From the NCBI GenBank assembly GCA_021808185.1, contig JAKBCB010000252.1, forward strand, positions 1 through 5,876: a stretch of DNA of 5,876 bases. The letters run 5' to 3'. The notes under the pieces are model-generated. The model saw only the letters and a list, made by a program, of their open reading frames with translations. It was not told the DNA's origin and did no database searches. A program made the translations under genes and the position numbers. Of the stretch, positions 1 through 5,742 are shown one piece after another; positions within the stretch are counted from its first letter, which is position 1, and every line of letters begins with the position of its first letter. The DNA comes from Pseudomonadota bacterium. GTDB taxonomy: Bacteria; Pseudomonadota; Alphaproteobacteria; Acetobacterales; Acetobacteraceae.

Positions 1-825
1 GTCGTTGGCCAGGGGGATTTTGCCGACCACGAGGCCGGGCGCCAGATAGACCGTATTGCGCCCGCCGCGCGCGCCATCCGGGTAATAGGTCCAGCTGACT
101 TCCAGTTCCGGCCAGAGCAAGGTCCAGAGATTGTACTGGAACGCCACGTTGCTCTGCATCGGGTGGCCGAGTACCGCATCCCGCGAGGCCGGCAGCGTGG
201 CGGAAACCGTGCCCTGAATGTCGAAATCGCCCCAGCCCTTGCCGAAGGCGAGCGTGGGCTGGAAGGTCCAGGCATGGCTGCCGAACGGCGCGATGCCCGT
301 CGGCGCCTGCGCCTGAACCCAGGCGGTCAGCACGTAGTTGCCGGCGCTCGCCGGGCTGCTGGCCAGGCGTTGCTCCAGCCGCAGGAACGGCCAGTCGGCC
401 AGCCCGCCCGCATCGCCCTTGCCGTCCGGCGTGGTGCGGGTGAGGTACGGGGCGGCGGCGATCTGGATTTCGGTCGTGGGGCCGACGATCAGATCCACGC
501 CCCTGCCGCCGTCGAAGCCGGTGGTCTGTTGGCCGCCCTTGGCGTTCTGTTGCTGGACGTCGAAGCGCACGCGCTGTTCGAGCAGGCCGGTGGTGGTGAC
601 GACGGGGCTGCTCCAGCTTGGCTGCGTGGCGCGCGCGGCAGCCACCGCGCGCGCCCATGTGCCGAGAAAGCCCGCGATACCGGCCTCGTCCACGCGCGCA
701 GGCACGGCCGGGACACTCGCCGCCGGCACCGCGAGGTCGAACCCGTCGGCGCGGGCCGGAAGGTTCGCCGCCGCCCCGAGCGCGAGCAGCACCCCGGCCG
801 CCGCCGCCTTGTCGCAACCCCGCAT
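1..825 (-). CDS. Outer-membrane beta-barrel protein of the transporter / phenol MetA-pathway type (3' end off the window)
   Basis: The first 275 codons, from an ATG at 823-825, are open to the left edge, so the C-terminus is missing. Residues 1-26 look like a signal peptide: a short N-region with Arg and Lys, a hydrophobic AAAAGVLLALGAAA core, and a likely signal peptidase I cut after PARA26 before Asp27. The mature part has alternating polar and aromatic strands typical of a barrel. Recognisable segments include DLIVGPTTEIQIAAAPY, AWVQAQAPTG, LAFGKGWGDFDIQGT, QYNLWTLLWPELEVSWTYY and VYLAPGLVVGK. I recall these from proteobacterial proteins annotated as 'transporter' or 'MetA-pathway of phenol degradation', usually about 300 residues, so perhaps a few dozen residues are lost. 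The substrate is unknown. No strong Shine-Dalgarno is seen. A separate promoter with an operator-like palindrome lies upstream, so the gene is probably not just an extension of the folC operon. The barrel assignment is fairly secure; the specific family is inferred from motif memory. Confidence 0.72.
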   Translation of the reverse strand, partial: MRGCDKAAAAGVLLALGAAANLPARADGFDLAVPAASVPAVPARVDEAGIAGFLGTWARAVAAARATQPSWSSPVVTTTGLLEQRVRFDVQQQNAKGGQQTTGFDGGRGVDLIVGPTTEIQIAAAPYLTRTTPDGKGDAGGLADWPFLRLEQRLASSPASAGNYVLTAWVQAQAPTGIAPFGSHAWTFQPTLAFGKGWGDFDIQGTVSATLPASRDAVLGHPMQSNVAFQYNLWTLLWPELEVSWTYYPDGARGGRNTVYLAPGLVVGKIPLAND

Positions 826-854
826 GGAAGGTGCCTGCCCCTGCTGTCCGGGGC

Positions 855-885
855 AGTATCGCCGGGCCTATTTCCTATTTGTCAA
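855..885 (-). promoter_or_regulatory. Probable sigma70 promoter of the outer-membrane protein gene
   Basis: On the minus strand a perfect TTGACA (880-885) is followed, after a 19-bp spacer, by GATACT (855-860), which matches TATAAT at four of six bases. Transcription would start near 848, about 20 nt before the ATG at 825. The spacer is longer than the 17-bp optimum, which suggests a weak or activator-assisted promoter. The -35 box sits at the centre of a 25-bp palindrome, so a bound regulator would directly block or modulate polymerase. Confidence 0.5.
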
Positions 886-894
886 ATAGGAAAT
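870..894. promoter_or_regulatory. 25-bp perfect palindrome, probable operator
   Basis: Arm ATTTCCTATTTG (870-881), one central base (882), then the exact reverse complement CAAATAGGAAAT (883-894). All 24 arm bases pair. The element is AT-rich in very GC-rich surroundings and overlaps the -35 box of the outer-membrane gene promoter. Perfect symmetry about a single central base is what a dimeric repressor or activator site looks like. An intrinsic terminator for folC is less likely, because the stem is A/T-rich, the loop would be only a base or a few bases, and no T-run follows on the minus strand. I cannot name the cognate regulator, and no regulator gene lies in the window. Confidence 0.6.
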
Positions 895-904
895 TGTCGG
901 AAGG

Positions 905-2191
905 TCAGCCTGCGTCGGCTTTCAGCACCTCACCGGCCAGATACAGGCTGCCGCAGATCAGCACGCGCGCGGGGTCGGCGCCGCGTGGCAGGGCGGCGAG
1001 GGCTTCGGCGATCGTCGGGCCCGGCCGGGCGATGCCGCCCGAGGCCGCCACGATGTCCTCGACCGGCTGCGCGAGGTGCTGGCCGGGCTCGGCCACCGCC
1101 CACAGCGTCGTGGCATGGGGCAGCAACGGGCGGAGGAATCCCTCGGCGTCCTTGGAGCGTTTCATGCCAACCAGGATGTGCAGGTCGCGGTCGGACCATG
1201 TGCGCAGATGCTCGGCCAGCACCTCGCCCGCGCCGGCATTGTGGCCGCCATCGAGCCAGAGTTCCCAGTGCGCCGGCAGGGTTTGCGCCAGATGCCCGCG
1301 CAGGCGCTGCAACCGCGCCGGCCATTGCGCGTGCGCGATGCCCCGAGCGAGGGCGGCATCTGGCACCTTCAGACCGCTGGCGCGCAGCGCGGCCAGCGCG
1401 ATGCCGGCATTGTCGATCTGATGCGGGCCGGGCAGCGACGGCCTGGGCAGGTGCACGGCCCCGGCCGCGTCCTCGAAGCGGATGCCATCCGGCGTCGCGG
1501 CGACGGTCCAGTCGCGGCCGCGCCGGAGCAGCCGGGCGCCCACGGCATCGGCCGTCGCTTGCAGGACGGCGAGGATCTCGGCCGGCTGCGTGCCGGTGGC
1601 GGTCGGCATGCCCGGCTTCATGATGCCGGCCTTTTCCGCGGCGATAAGCGGCAGGGTGTCGCCGAGCCAGTCGCGGTGATCGAACGAAATCGACGTGATC
1701 GCCCCGGCGGCGGCGGCGGGGATGACATTGGTGGCATCGAGCCGCCCGCCGAGGCCGACTTCGAGAATGCACAGATCGGCCGGCACGCGCGCGAACAGCA
1801 CGAAGGCGACGGCGGTGATGACCTCGAACACCGTGACGGCGGCACCGTCGTTGGCGCCCTCGACGAATTCCAGCGCGTCGGCCAGCGCCGCGTCCTCGAC
1901 CAGATCGCCCGCGAGGCGGATGCGTTCGTTGAAGCGCACCAGATGCGGCGAGGTGTACACATGCGCGCGCAGCCCGGTGGCCTCGACGCAGGCGCGCAGG
2001 AAGGCGCAGGTGCTGCCCTTGCCGTTAGTGCCGGCGACGTGGATCACCGGCGGCAGACGCCGCTCCGGATGGTCGAGCTTCTCCAGCAGGTCTTCGAGCC
2101 GGACAAGACTGAGGTCGATGGCGCGCGGATGCAGCGCGTGCAGGCGCTGGACGATGGCGTCGAAGCGGCCGCCCCTGGGCGCGTCGCTCAC
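905..2191 (-). CDS. folC: Bifunctional dihydrofolate synthase / folylpolyglutamate synthase
   Basis: Adds L-glutamate to dihydropteroate and then to folates using ATP, in the cytoplasm; it makes dihydrofolate and retains folates as polyglutamates. The protein has 428 residues, usual for the family. Visible motifs: P-loop HVAGTNGKGST (51-61), TSPHLVRFNERI (80-91), LEVGLGGRLDATN (143-155, with the metal-ligand type Glu144), SFDHRDWLGDT (169-179), AAEKAGI (184-190, where Lys187 matches the carbamylated lysine position of the family), QIDNAGIALAAL, WPARLQRL, and LDGGHNAGAG (313-322) for the C-terminal domain. The start is a GTG at 2189-2191 overlapping the accD stop as GTGA, with GAGG a few bases upstream inside accD. 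The same frame stays open further upstream, but that part lies over accD and is a shadow. It is last in the trpB-trpA-accD-folC operon, so it is probably translationally coupled to accD. No clear intrinsic terminator follows. Confidence 0.95.
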   Translation of the reverse strand: MSDAPRGGRFDAIVQRLHALHPRAIDLSLVRLEDLLEKLDHPERRLPPVIHVAGTNGKGSTCAFLRACVEATGLRAHVYTSPHLVRFNERIRLAGDLVEDAALADALEFVEGANDGAAVTVFEVITAVAFVLFARVPADLCILEVGLGGRLDATNVIPAAAAGAITSISFDHRDWLGDTLPLIAAEKAGIMKPGMPTATGTQPAEILAVLQATADAVGARLLRRGRDWTVAATPDGIRFEDAAGAVHLPRPSLPGPHQIDNAGIALAALRASGLKVPDAALARGIAHAQWPARLQRLRGHLAQTLPAHWELWLDGGHNAGAGEVLAEHLRTWSDRDLHILVGMKRSKDAEGFLRPLLPHATTLWAVAEPGQHLAQPVEDIVAASGGIARPGPTIAEALAALPRGADPARVLICGSLYLAGEVLKADAG

Positions 2192-3054
2192 GCTGCCTCG
2201 GCGATGTCTTTCACGCGCAACAGCGAGATCAGGCGGGCGAGCGTGGCCGCAAGGTCCGTGCGCTTGACCACGATATCGACGATGCCGTGCTCGTGCAGAT
2301 ATTCGGCGCGCTGGAAGCCTTCCGGCAGTTTTTCCCGCACTGTCTGCTCGATCACCCGGGCACCCGCAAAGCCGATCATCGCGCCCGGCTCGGCAAGCTG
2401 GATGTCGCCCAGCATCGCGAAACTGGCGGTGACGCCGCCTGTGGTGGGGTCGGTCAGCACGACGATGAAGGGCAGGCCGGCTTCCTTGACCATGCGCGTG
2501 GCGATGATGGTGCGCGGCATCTGCATCAGGCTGATCGCACCTTCCTGCATGCGCGCGCCGCCGGAGGCGGTGAACACGATGAGCGGCGCGTCCTGCAACA
2601 CCGCGAGCTTGGCGGCGGCCACGATCCCCTCGCCCACCGCGGCCCCCATCGAGCCGCCCATGAACTCGAAGTCCATGACGGCGACAACGGCGCGCTGGCC
2701 GCCGATGGTGCCGTGCGCGACCAGGATCGCGTCGTCGTGGTGGGTCTTTTCGCGCGCCGCGCGCAGGCGGTCCGGGTAGCGCTGGCTGTCGCGGAAGCGC
2801 AGCGGATCGAGCGGCACCTTGGGCAGTTCGATGCGGGTGAAATGCCCCTCGTCGAAGGTCCAGCGCAGCCGGTCGTTCGCGGTGGCGCGCATGTGGTGGC
2901 CGCAATGGGTGCACACCTTGAGGTTCTTCTCGACCTCGGTGTGGAACATCATCTGCTGGCAGGACGGGCATTGCACCCACAGATTGTCCGGCACGTCGCG
3001 CCGACCGAGCAGCGTGCGGATCTTCGGGCGGACATATTCGGTAAGCCAGCTCAT
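2188..3054 (-). CDS. accD: Acetyl-CoA carboxylase, carboxyltransferase subunit beta
   Basis: Transfers the carboxyl group from carboxybiotin to acetyl-CoA, giving malonyl-CoA for fatty acid synthesis; it works with AccA as an alpha2beta2 carboxyltransferase. Length 288 aa, typical. It has an N-terminal zinc ribbon with CPSC (Cys29, Cys32) and CTHC (Cys48, Cys51). The crotonase-like carboxyltransferase fold follows, with FEFMGGSMGAAVGE (129-142), the oxyanion-hole type ASGGARMQEG (163-172), and DPTTGGVTASFAMLGD then AEPGAMIGFAG toward the C-terminus. The N-terminal MSWLTEYVRPKI is characteristic of alphaproteobacterial AccD. The start ATG (3052-3054) lies 12 nt after the trpA stop, with a G-rich ribosome-binding stretch in that gap. 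The stop overlaps the folC start by 4 bases. Linkage of accD to trpA and folC is a common alphaproteobacterial arrangement. All key residues are present. Confidence 0.97.
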   Translation of the reverse strand: MSWLTEYVRPKIRTLLGRRDVPDNLWVQCPSCQQMMFHTEVEKNLKVCTHCGHHMRATANDRLRWTFDEGHFTRIELPKVPLDPLRFRDSQRYPDRLRAAREKTHHDDAILVAHGTIGGQRAVVAVMDFEFMGGSMGAAVGEGIVAAAKLAVLQDAPLIVFTASGGARMQEGAISLMQMPRTIIATRMVKEAGLPFIVVLTDPTTGGVTASFAMLGDIQLAEPGAMIGFAGARVIEQTVREKLPEGFQRAEYLHEHGIVDIVVKRTDLAATLARLISLLRVKDIAEAA

Positions 3055-3066
3055 CGCGCGCGCCCC

Positions 3067-3897
3067 CTATGCGGCCTGTCGCGCCTGGCGAACGCCGTCC
3101 GCCAATGCCCGCACCTGATCCAGCACGCGGCGCACCGTCTCCGGCCCCGCGCGGCCGTCGCTGTCCAGCGTGCCGGCGAGCGTGTCGATCAGGGCCGATG
3201 CCACCACCGCCGCATCCGCCGCCTTCACCGCCGCCGCCGCCTGCGCGGGGCTGCGCACGCCGAAGCCGATGGCGATCGGCAGGTCGGTGGCGCGGCGCAC
3301 CTTGGGGATGGCATCGGCCAGATCCTCGGCGCTCGCGGTGCGCGTGCCGGTGATCCCGGTGATGCTGACATAATAGACAAAGCCCGAGCTACCATCGAGC
3401 ACCTTTGGCAGCCGCCGCTCATCCGTGGTCGGCGCGACGAGGCGGATCATGTCCAGCCCGTGCGTCGTCATCAGCGGCAGCATCAGGTCGGCTTCCTCGC
3501 TCGGCAGATCGACCACGATCAGGCCATCGACGCCGGCCGCCGCCGCGTCGATGCAGAACCGCTCAACGCCGTAGGCGAGGATCGGATTCAGATAGCCCAT
3601 CAGCACGATCGGCGTGGCGGCGTCGCCGCGCCGGAACTCGCGCACCATGGCCAGCGTGTGCACCATCTTCGCCCCGGCCTTCAGCGCGCGCTTGCCGGCA
3701 AGCTGGATGGTCGGGCCGTCGGCCATCGGGTCGGTGAACGGGCAGCCGATCTCGATCAGGTCCGCGCCGGCGGCGGGCATGCCGCGCAGGATCTCCATCG
3801 AGGTCGCGGGGTCCGGGTCCCAGGCTTCGAGAAAGGAGATCAGCGCGCCGCGGCCCTGCGCGCGCAGCTCGGCGAAACGGGTGGCGATGCGGCTCAC
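3067..3897 (-). CDS. trpA: Tryptophan synthase alpha subunit
   Basis: Cleaves indole-3-glycerol phosphate to indole and glyceraldehyde-3-phosphate; indole passes through the tunnel to TrpB in the alpha2beta2 complex. Length 276 aa, typical TIM barrel. The catalytic residues sit at exactly the classical numbers, Glu49 in DLIEIGCPFTDP and Asp60 in DPMADGP, with Asp130 in VVDLPSEEAD. SITGITGTR (around 178-186) and IGFGVRSP (around 210-217) are the loops near the substrate and phosphate. The start is a GTG at 3895-3897 forming GTGA with the trpB stop, so the two subunits are translationally coupled; the longer open frame upstream is a shadow over trpB. Stop TAG at 3067-3069. Two oddities: Trp26 stands where the usual (A/L)GDPD motif has Gly, and the phosphate-loop GSA reads ASA (around 233-235). 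These may be lineage traits; the frame is intact and I expect the enzyme to be active. Confidence 0.95.
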   Translation of the reverse strand: MSRIATRFAELRAQGRGALISFLEAWDPDPATSMEILRGMPAAGADLIEIGCPFTDPMADGPTIQLAGKRALKAGAKMVHTLAMVREFRRGDAATPIVLMGYLNPILAYGVERFCIDAAAAGVDGLIVVDLPSEEADLMLPLMTTHGLDMIRLVAPTTDERRLPKVLDGSSGFVYYVSITGITGTRTASAEDLADAIPKVRRATDLPIAIGFGVRSPAQAAAAVKAADAAVVASALIDTLAGTLDSDGRAGPETVRRVLDQVRALADGVRQARQAA

Positions 3898-5135
3898 AGC
3901 TTTACTCCGAGATGCTCGGCCACCGTGAAGATGTCCTTGTCGCCGCGACCGCAGAGATTCATCAGGATGATGTCGTCGGCGCCCATCGTGGGCGCGATTT
4001 TCTTGACATGCGCGAGGGCGTGCGCGGGTTCGAGCGCGGGAATAATGCCCTCGGTGCGCGTGCAGAGCTGGAACGCATCCAGCGCCTCGTCGTCGGTGGC
4101 GGCGACGTATTCGACGCGGCCGATCTCGTGCAGCCAGGAATGCTCCGGCCCGATGCCGGGATAATCCAGGCCGGCGCTGATGCTGTGCGCTTCCTCGATC
4201 TGGCCGTCGTCGTCCTGCAGCAGATAGGTGCGGTTGCCGTGCAGCACGCCAGGCCGCCCGCGCGAGAGGCTGGCGGCGTGCTGGTGCGTGTCCAGCCCGT
4301 GCCCCGCCGCTTCCACGCCGATCAGCCGCACCGAGGGGTCGTCGAGGAACGGGTGGAACAGGCCCATCGCGTTCGAACCGCCGCCGATCGCCGCCACCGC
4401 CACGTCCGGCAGCCGGCCCTCGGCCTCCTGCAACTGCTGCTTGGCTTCCTCGCCGATCACGCTCTGGAAATCGCGCACCATCATCGGGTACGGGTGCGGG
4501 CCGGCGACGGTGCCGATCAGGTAATAGGTGTCGGTGACGTTGGCGACCCAGTCGCGCAGCGCCTCGTTCATCGCGTCCTTCAGCGTGGCCGCCCCGGAGA
4601 CCACCGGCTTCACCTCGGCGCCGAGCAGCTTCATGCGGAACACGTTGGGCGCCTGCCGCGCCACGTCGGTCGCACCCATGTAAACCGTGCAGGGCAGCCC
4701 GAACAGCGCGCACACCGTCGCCGTCGCCACGCCATGCTGGCCGGCGCCGGTTTCGGCGATGATGCGAGTTTTGCCCATGCGCCGGGCCAGCAGGATCTGG
4801 CCCATGCAGGAATTGATCTTGTGCGCGCCGGTGTGGTTCAGCTCGTCGCGCTTGAAATAGACCTTCGCGCCGCCGAGCGCCTTGGTCAGCCGTTCCGCGA
4901 ACCACAGCGGGCTCGGCCGGCCGACATAGTGCTTCAGGTAATAGTCGAGTTCCGGCTGGAAGGCGGGGTCGGCCTTGGCCGCGGCGTAGGCCTGCTCGAC
5001 CTCCAGGATCAGCGGCATCAGCGTTTCGGCGACGAAGCGGCCGCCGAAGCCGCCGAATTTGCCGCGCGCGTCCGGGCCGGTGCGCAGGCTGTTGGCCCCG
5101 TGCGGGACGGGAGCGGTGGGGGTTGGCGTGTCCAA
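3894..5135 (-). CDS. trpB: Tryptophan synthase beta subunit
   Basis: PLP enzyme that condenses indole with L-serine to give L-tryptophan, in complex with TrpA. Length 413 aa, a little longer than average because of a 20-odd residue N-terminal extension rich in Pro and Thr; the conserved part begins at GKFGGFGGRFVAETLMP (from residue 25). The PLP lysine is Lys106 in LNHTGAHKINS. AETGAGQHGVATA carries the catalytic Glu, and GGGSNAMGLFHPF is the PLP phosphate-binding loop. The end LCGRGDKDIFTVAEHL is typical. The start is a TTG at 5133-5135: a strong GGAGG lies 6 nt before it, an in-frame stop sits at 5160-5162, and the first in-frame ATG would be at residue 40, inside the conserved domain. trpB is the first gene of the operon here; trpF, which often precedes trpB in alphaproteobacteria, is absent and a divergent tRNA gene lies upstream instead. 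I see no convincing promoter; a TATGAC at 5159-5164 is only a possible -10. Confidence 0.97.
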   Translation of the reverse strand: MDTPTPTAPVPHGANSLRTGPDARGKFGGFGGRFVAETLMPLILEVEQAYAAAKADPAFQPELDYYLKHYVGRPSPLWFAERLTKALGGAKVYFKRDELNHTGAHKINSCMGQILLARRMGKTRIIAETGAGQHGVATATVCALFGLPCTVYMGATDVARQAPNVFRMKLLGAEVKPVVSGAATLKDAMNEALRDWVANVTDTYYLIGTVAGPHPYPMMVRDFQSVIGEEAKQQLQEAEGRLPDVAVAAIGGGSNAMGLFHPFLDDPSVRLIGVEAAGHGLDTHQHAASLSRGRPGVLHGNRTYLLQDDDGQIEEAHSISAGLDYPGIGPEHSWLHEIGRVEYVAATDDEALDAFQLCTRTEGIIPALEPAHALAHVKKIAPTMGADDIILMNLCGRGDKDIFTVAEHLGVKL

Positions 5136-5141
5136 GTCGGT

Positions 5142-5146
5142 CCTCC
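5142..5146 (-). promoter_or_regulatory. Shine-Dalgarno fixing the TTG start of trpB
   Basis: GGAGG on the minus strand, 6 nt before the TTG at 5133-5135. It decides the start: there is no other initiator between the in-frame stop at 5160-5162 and this TTG, and the spacing is optimal. Confidence 0.8.
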
Positions 5147-5195
5147 GGTCAAGCGGGCGTCATAGCGCAGCCGCGCCAAGTCCGACAGGGGGTCG

Positions 5196-5212
5196 AAAAC
5201 GGGCGTTGCCCG
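5196..5212 (-). terminator. Short GC hairpin with T-run upstream of trpB (weak)
   Basis: On the minus strand, CGGGC (5208-5212), loop AAC, GCCCG (5200-5204), then TTTT (5196-5199). It is a 5-bp stem with a minimal T-run, upstream of trpB and overlapping the -35 box of the tRNA promoter on the opposite strand. It could stop antisense transcription through the tRNA from entering trpB, or act as a leader terminator if the trp transcript starts further up. No leader peptide with clustered Trp codons is seen, so classical attenuation is not supported. Confidence 0.3.
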
Positions 5213-5234
5213 GCGGGGCGATGCTCCCTATAAG
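5206..5234 (+). promoter_or_regulatory. Promoter of tRNA-Ser
   Basis: TTGCCC (5206-5211), spacer of exactly 17 bp, TATAAG (5229-5234). Transcription should start near 5241, about 10 nt before the mature tRNA 5' end at 5252. The segment after the -10 box (GCCGCGACC) is GC-rich, as in stringently controlled stable-RNA promoters. Confidence 0.7.
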
Positions 5235-5251
5235 GCCGCGACCGCACGCAC

Positions 5252-5341
<90 letters not shown>

Positions 5342-5362
5342 TCATCTCTCTCTATAACAGTG

Positions 5363-5379
5363 AAAAACCTTGTATTTTT
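5363..5379 (+). terminator. Weak candidate terminator after tRNA-Ser
   Basis: AAAAA (5363-5367) can pair with TTTTT (5375-5379) across a 7-nt loop, about 20 nt after the tRNA CCA end. The T-run is right for termination, but the stem is only A:U pairs, so it would be weak. The GTGGGAA/TTCCCAC hairpin just after it could help. Confidence 0.25.
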
Positions 5380-5399
5380 GTGGGAACCTAAATTCCCAC
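5380..5399. repeat. Perfect 7-bp inverted repeat after the tRNA
   Basis: GTGGGAA (5380-5386), 6-nt loop CCTAAA, TTCCCAC (5393-5399). The right arm overlaps the first copy of the tandem repeat at 5391-5415, so the same bases take part in both an inverted and a direct repeat, as can occur in recombinase-binding regions. Confidence 0.6.
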
Positions 5400-5415
5400 C
5401 CCCAATTCTACCCCC
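5391..5415. repeat. Two tandem 12-13 bp repeats, candidate integrase arm-type sites
   Basis: AATTCCCACCCCC (5391-5403) is followed head-to-tail by AATTCTACCCCC (5404-5415). The cores ACCCCCA recur at 5398-5404 and 5410-5416, 12 bp apart. On the minus strand this reads as spaced TGGGGGT units. I recall similar G-run repeats near the attachment ends of tRNA-integrated, P4-type islands, where the integrase N-terminal domain binds. The repeat itself is plain in the sequence; its function is inferred. Confidence 0.5.
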
Positions 5416-5580
5416 AGAGTGATCGTGGCTTGACGTAGGCGACGCTGGACCCGGTGGGACTGACGCCGGTCGCGCCGCGCCCCTCCCGGGTGGGCCGCTT
5501 GGCGGTGGCCCCGGGGCCTCGGCGTGCGGCTCGTCCGGCCAGCGTGCGTGGAACAGGGCGGTTCGCGCCAGCCGCATGAA

Positions 5581-5616
5581 CCCAAGGCGCGGCGGCATGC
5601 CGTCGAGCGGCTTGGG
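5581..5616. repeat. Imperfect 36-bp dyad in the intergenic region
   Basis: CCCAAG (5581-5586) pairs with CTTGGG (5611-5616), and after one G-G mismatch CGC (5588-5590) pairs with GCG (5607-5609). Inside lies the perfect 10-bp palindrome CGGCATGCCG (5593-5602), offset by one base from the outer dyad. It could be a structured RNA or a binding site; GC-rich sequence also produces such dyads by chance. Confidence 0.35.
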
Positions 5617-5711
5617 CGCGTTTCGCGTCCCCCCCGTTCGCCGTCAACGCCTCGTGTCCGCGCTTCGTGGCAGGCGCGGGCATTATGTCCGGTTGGGGAT
5701 TGCCATAGATG

Positions 5712-5741
5712 GGTTGCTCCTCGTCTGTAGCAGGAGCAACC
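5712..5741 (+). promoter_or_regulatory. Hairpin covering the ribosome-binding site of the HTH gene
   Basis: GGTTGCTCCT (5712-5721) pairs perfectly over 10 bp with AGGAGCAACC (5732-5741) across a 10-nt loop. The right arm contains AGGAG (5732-5736), the Shine-Dalgarno of the gene starting at 5743, and ends one base before its GTG. If transcribed, the stem would hide the ribosome-binding site; as DNA it could equally be an operator dyad. Confidence 0.6.
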
Positions 5742-5742
5742 G

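Larger units (their letters stand above)
5342..5742. other. Intergenic stretch after the tRNA: probable left edge of an integrated element
   Basis: About 400 bases without a convincing gene. The first part (about 5342-5420) is clearly AT-richer than the rest of the window and holds an inverted repeat and tandem ACCCCCA-type repeats. The rest (about 5420-5700) is very GC-rich; it has open frames on both strands, but none shows a recognisable domain or a well-placed start. It ends in a hairpin overlapping the ribosome-binding site of the HTH gene. Position beside a tRNA 3' end, the repeats, and an excisionase-like gene next door together suggest a mobile-element boundary. No integrase gene is within the window, so this remains inference. 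Confidence 0.45.

Noticed and set aside
163..1623. Plus-strand 486-codon frame
   Set aside because: Antisense to the outer-membrane gene and folC, which have clear family motifs; it is Arg/Ala/Gly-rich shadow coding with no domain.
2192..2980. Upstream extension of the folC frame (to 691 codons)
   Set aside because: It lies entirely over accD in another frame; the GTG at 2189-2191 gives a family-length FolC with a ribosome-binding site.
2287..4164. Plus-strand 625-codon frame
   Set aside because: Antisense shadow of accD, trpA and the 3' part of trpB, caused by high third-position GC.
3898..4905. Upstream extension of the trpA frame (to 612 codons), which might look like a fusion
   Set aside because: It is a shadow over trpB; TrpA begins at the GTG at 3895-3897 and places Glu49 and Asp60 at their classical positions.
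5136..5250. trp leader peptide and attenuator
   Set aside because: There is a small hairpin with a T-run, but no short open frame with clustered TGG codons and no alternative antiterminator stem could be found.
5507..5518. 12-bp perfect palindrome GGCCCCGGGGCC
   Set aside because: Pure G/C palindromes are expected by chance in sequence this GC-rich, and it has no positional link to a gene start.
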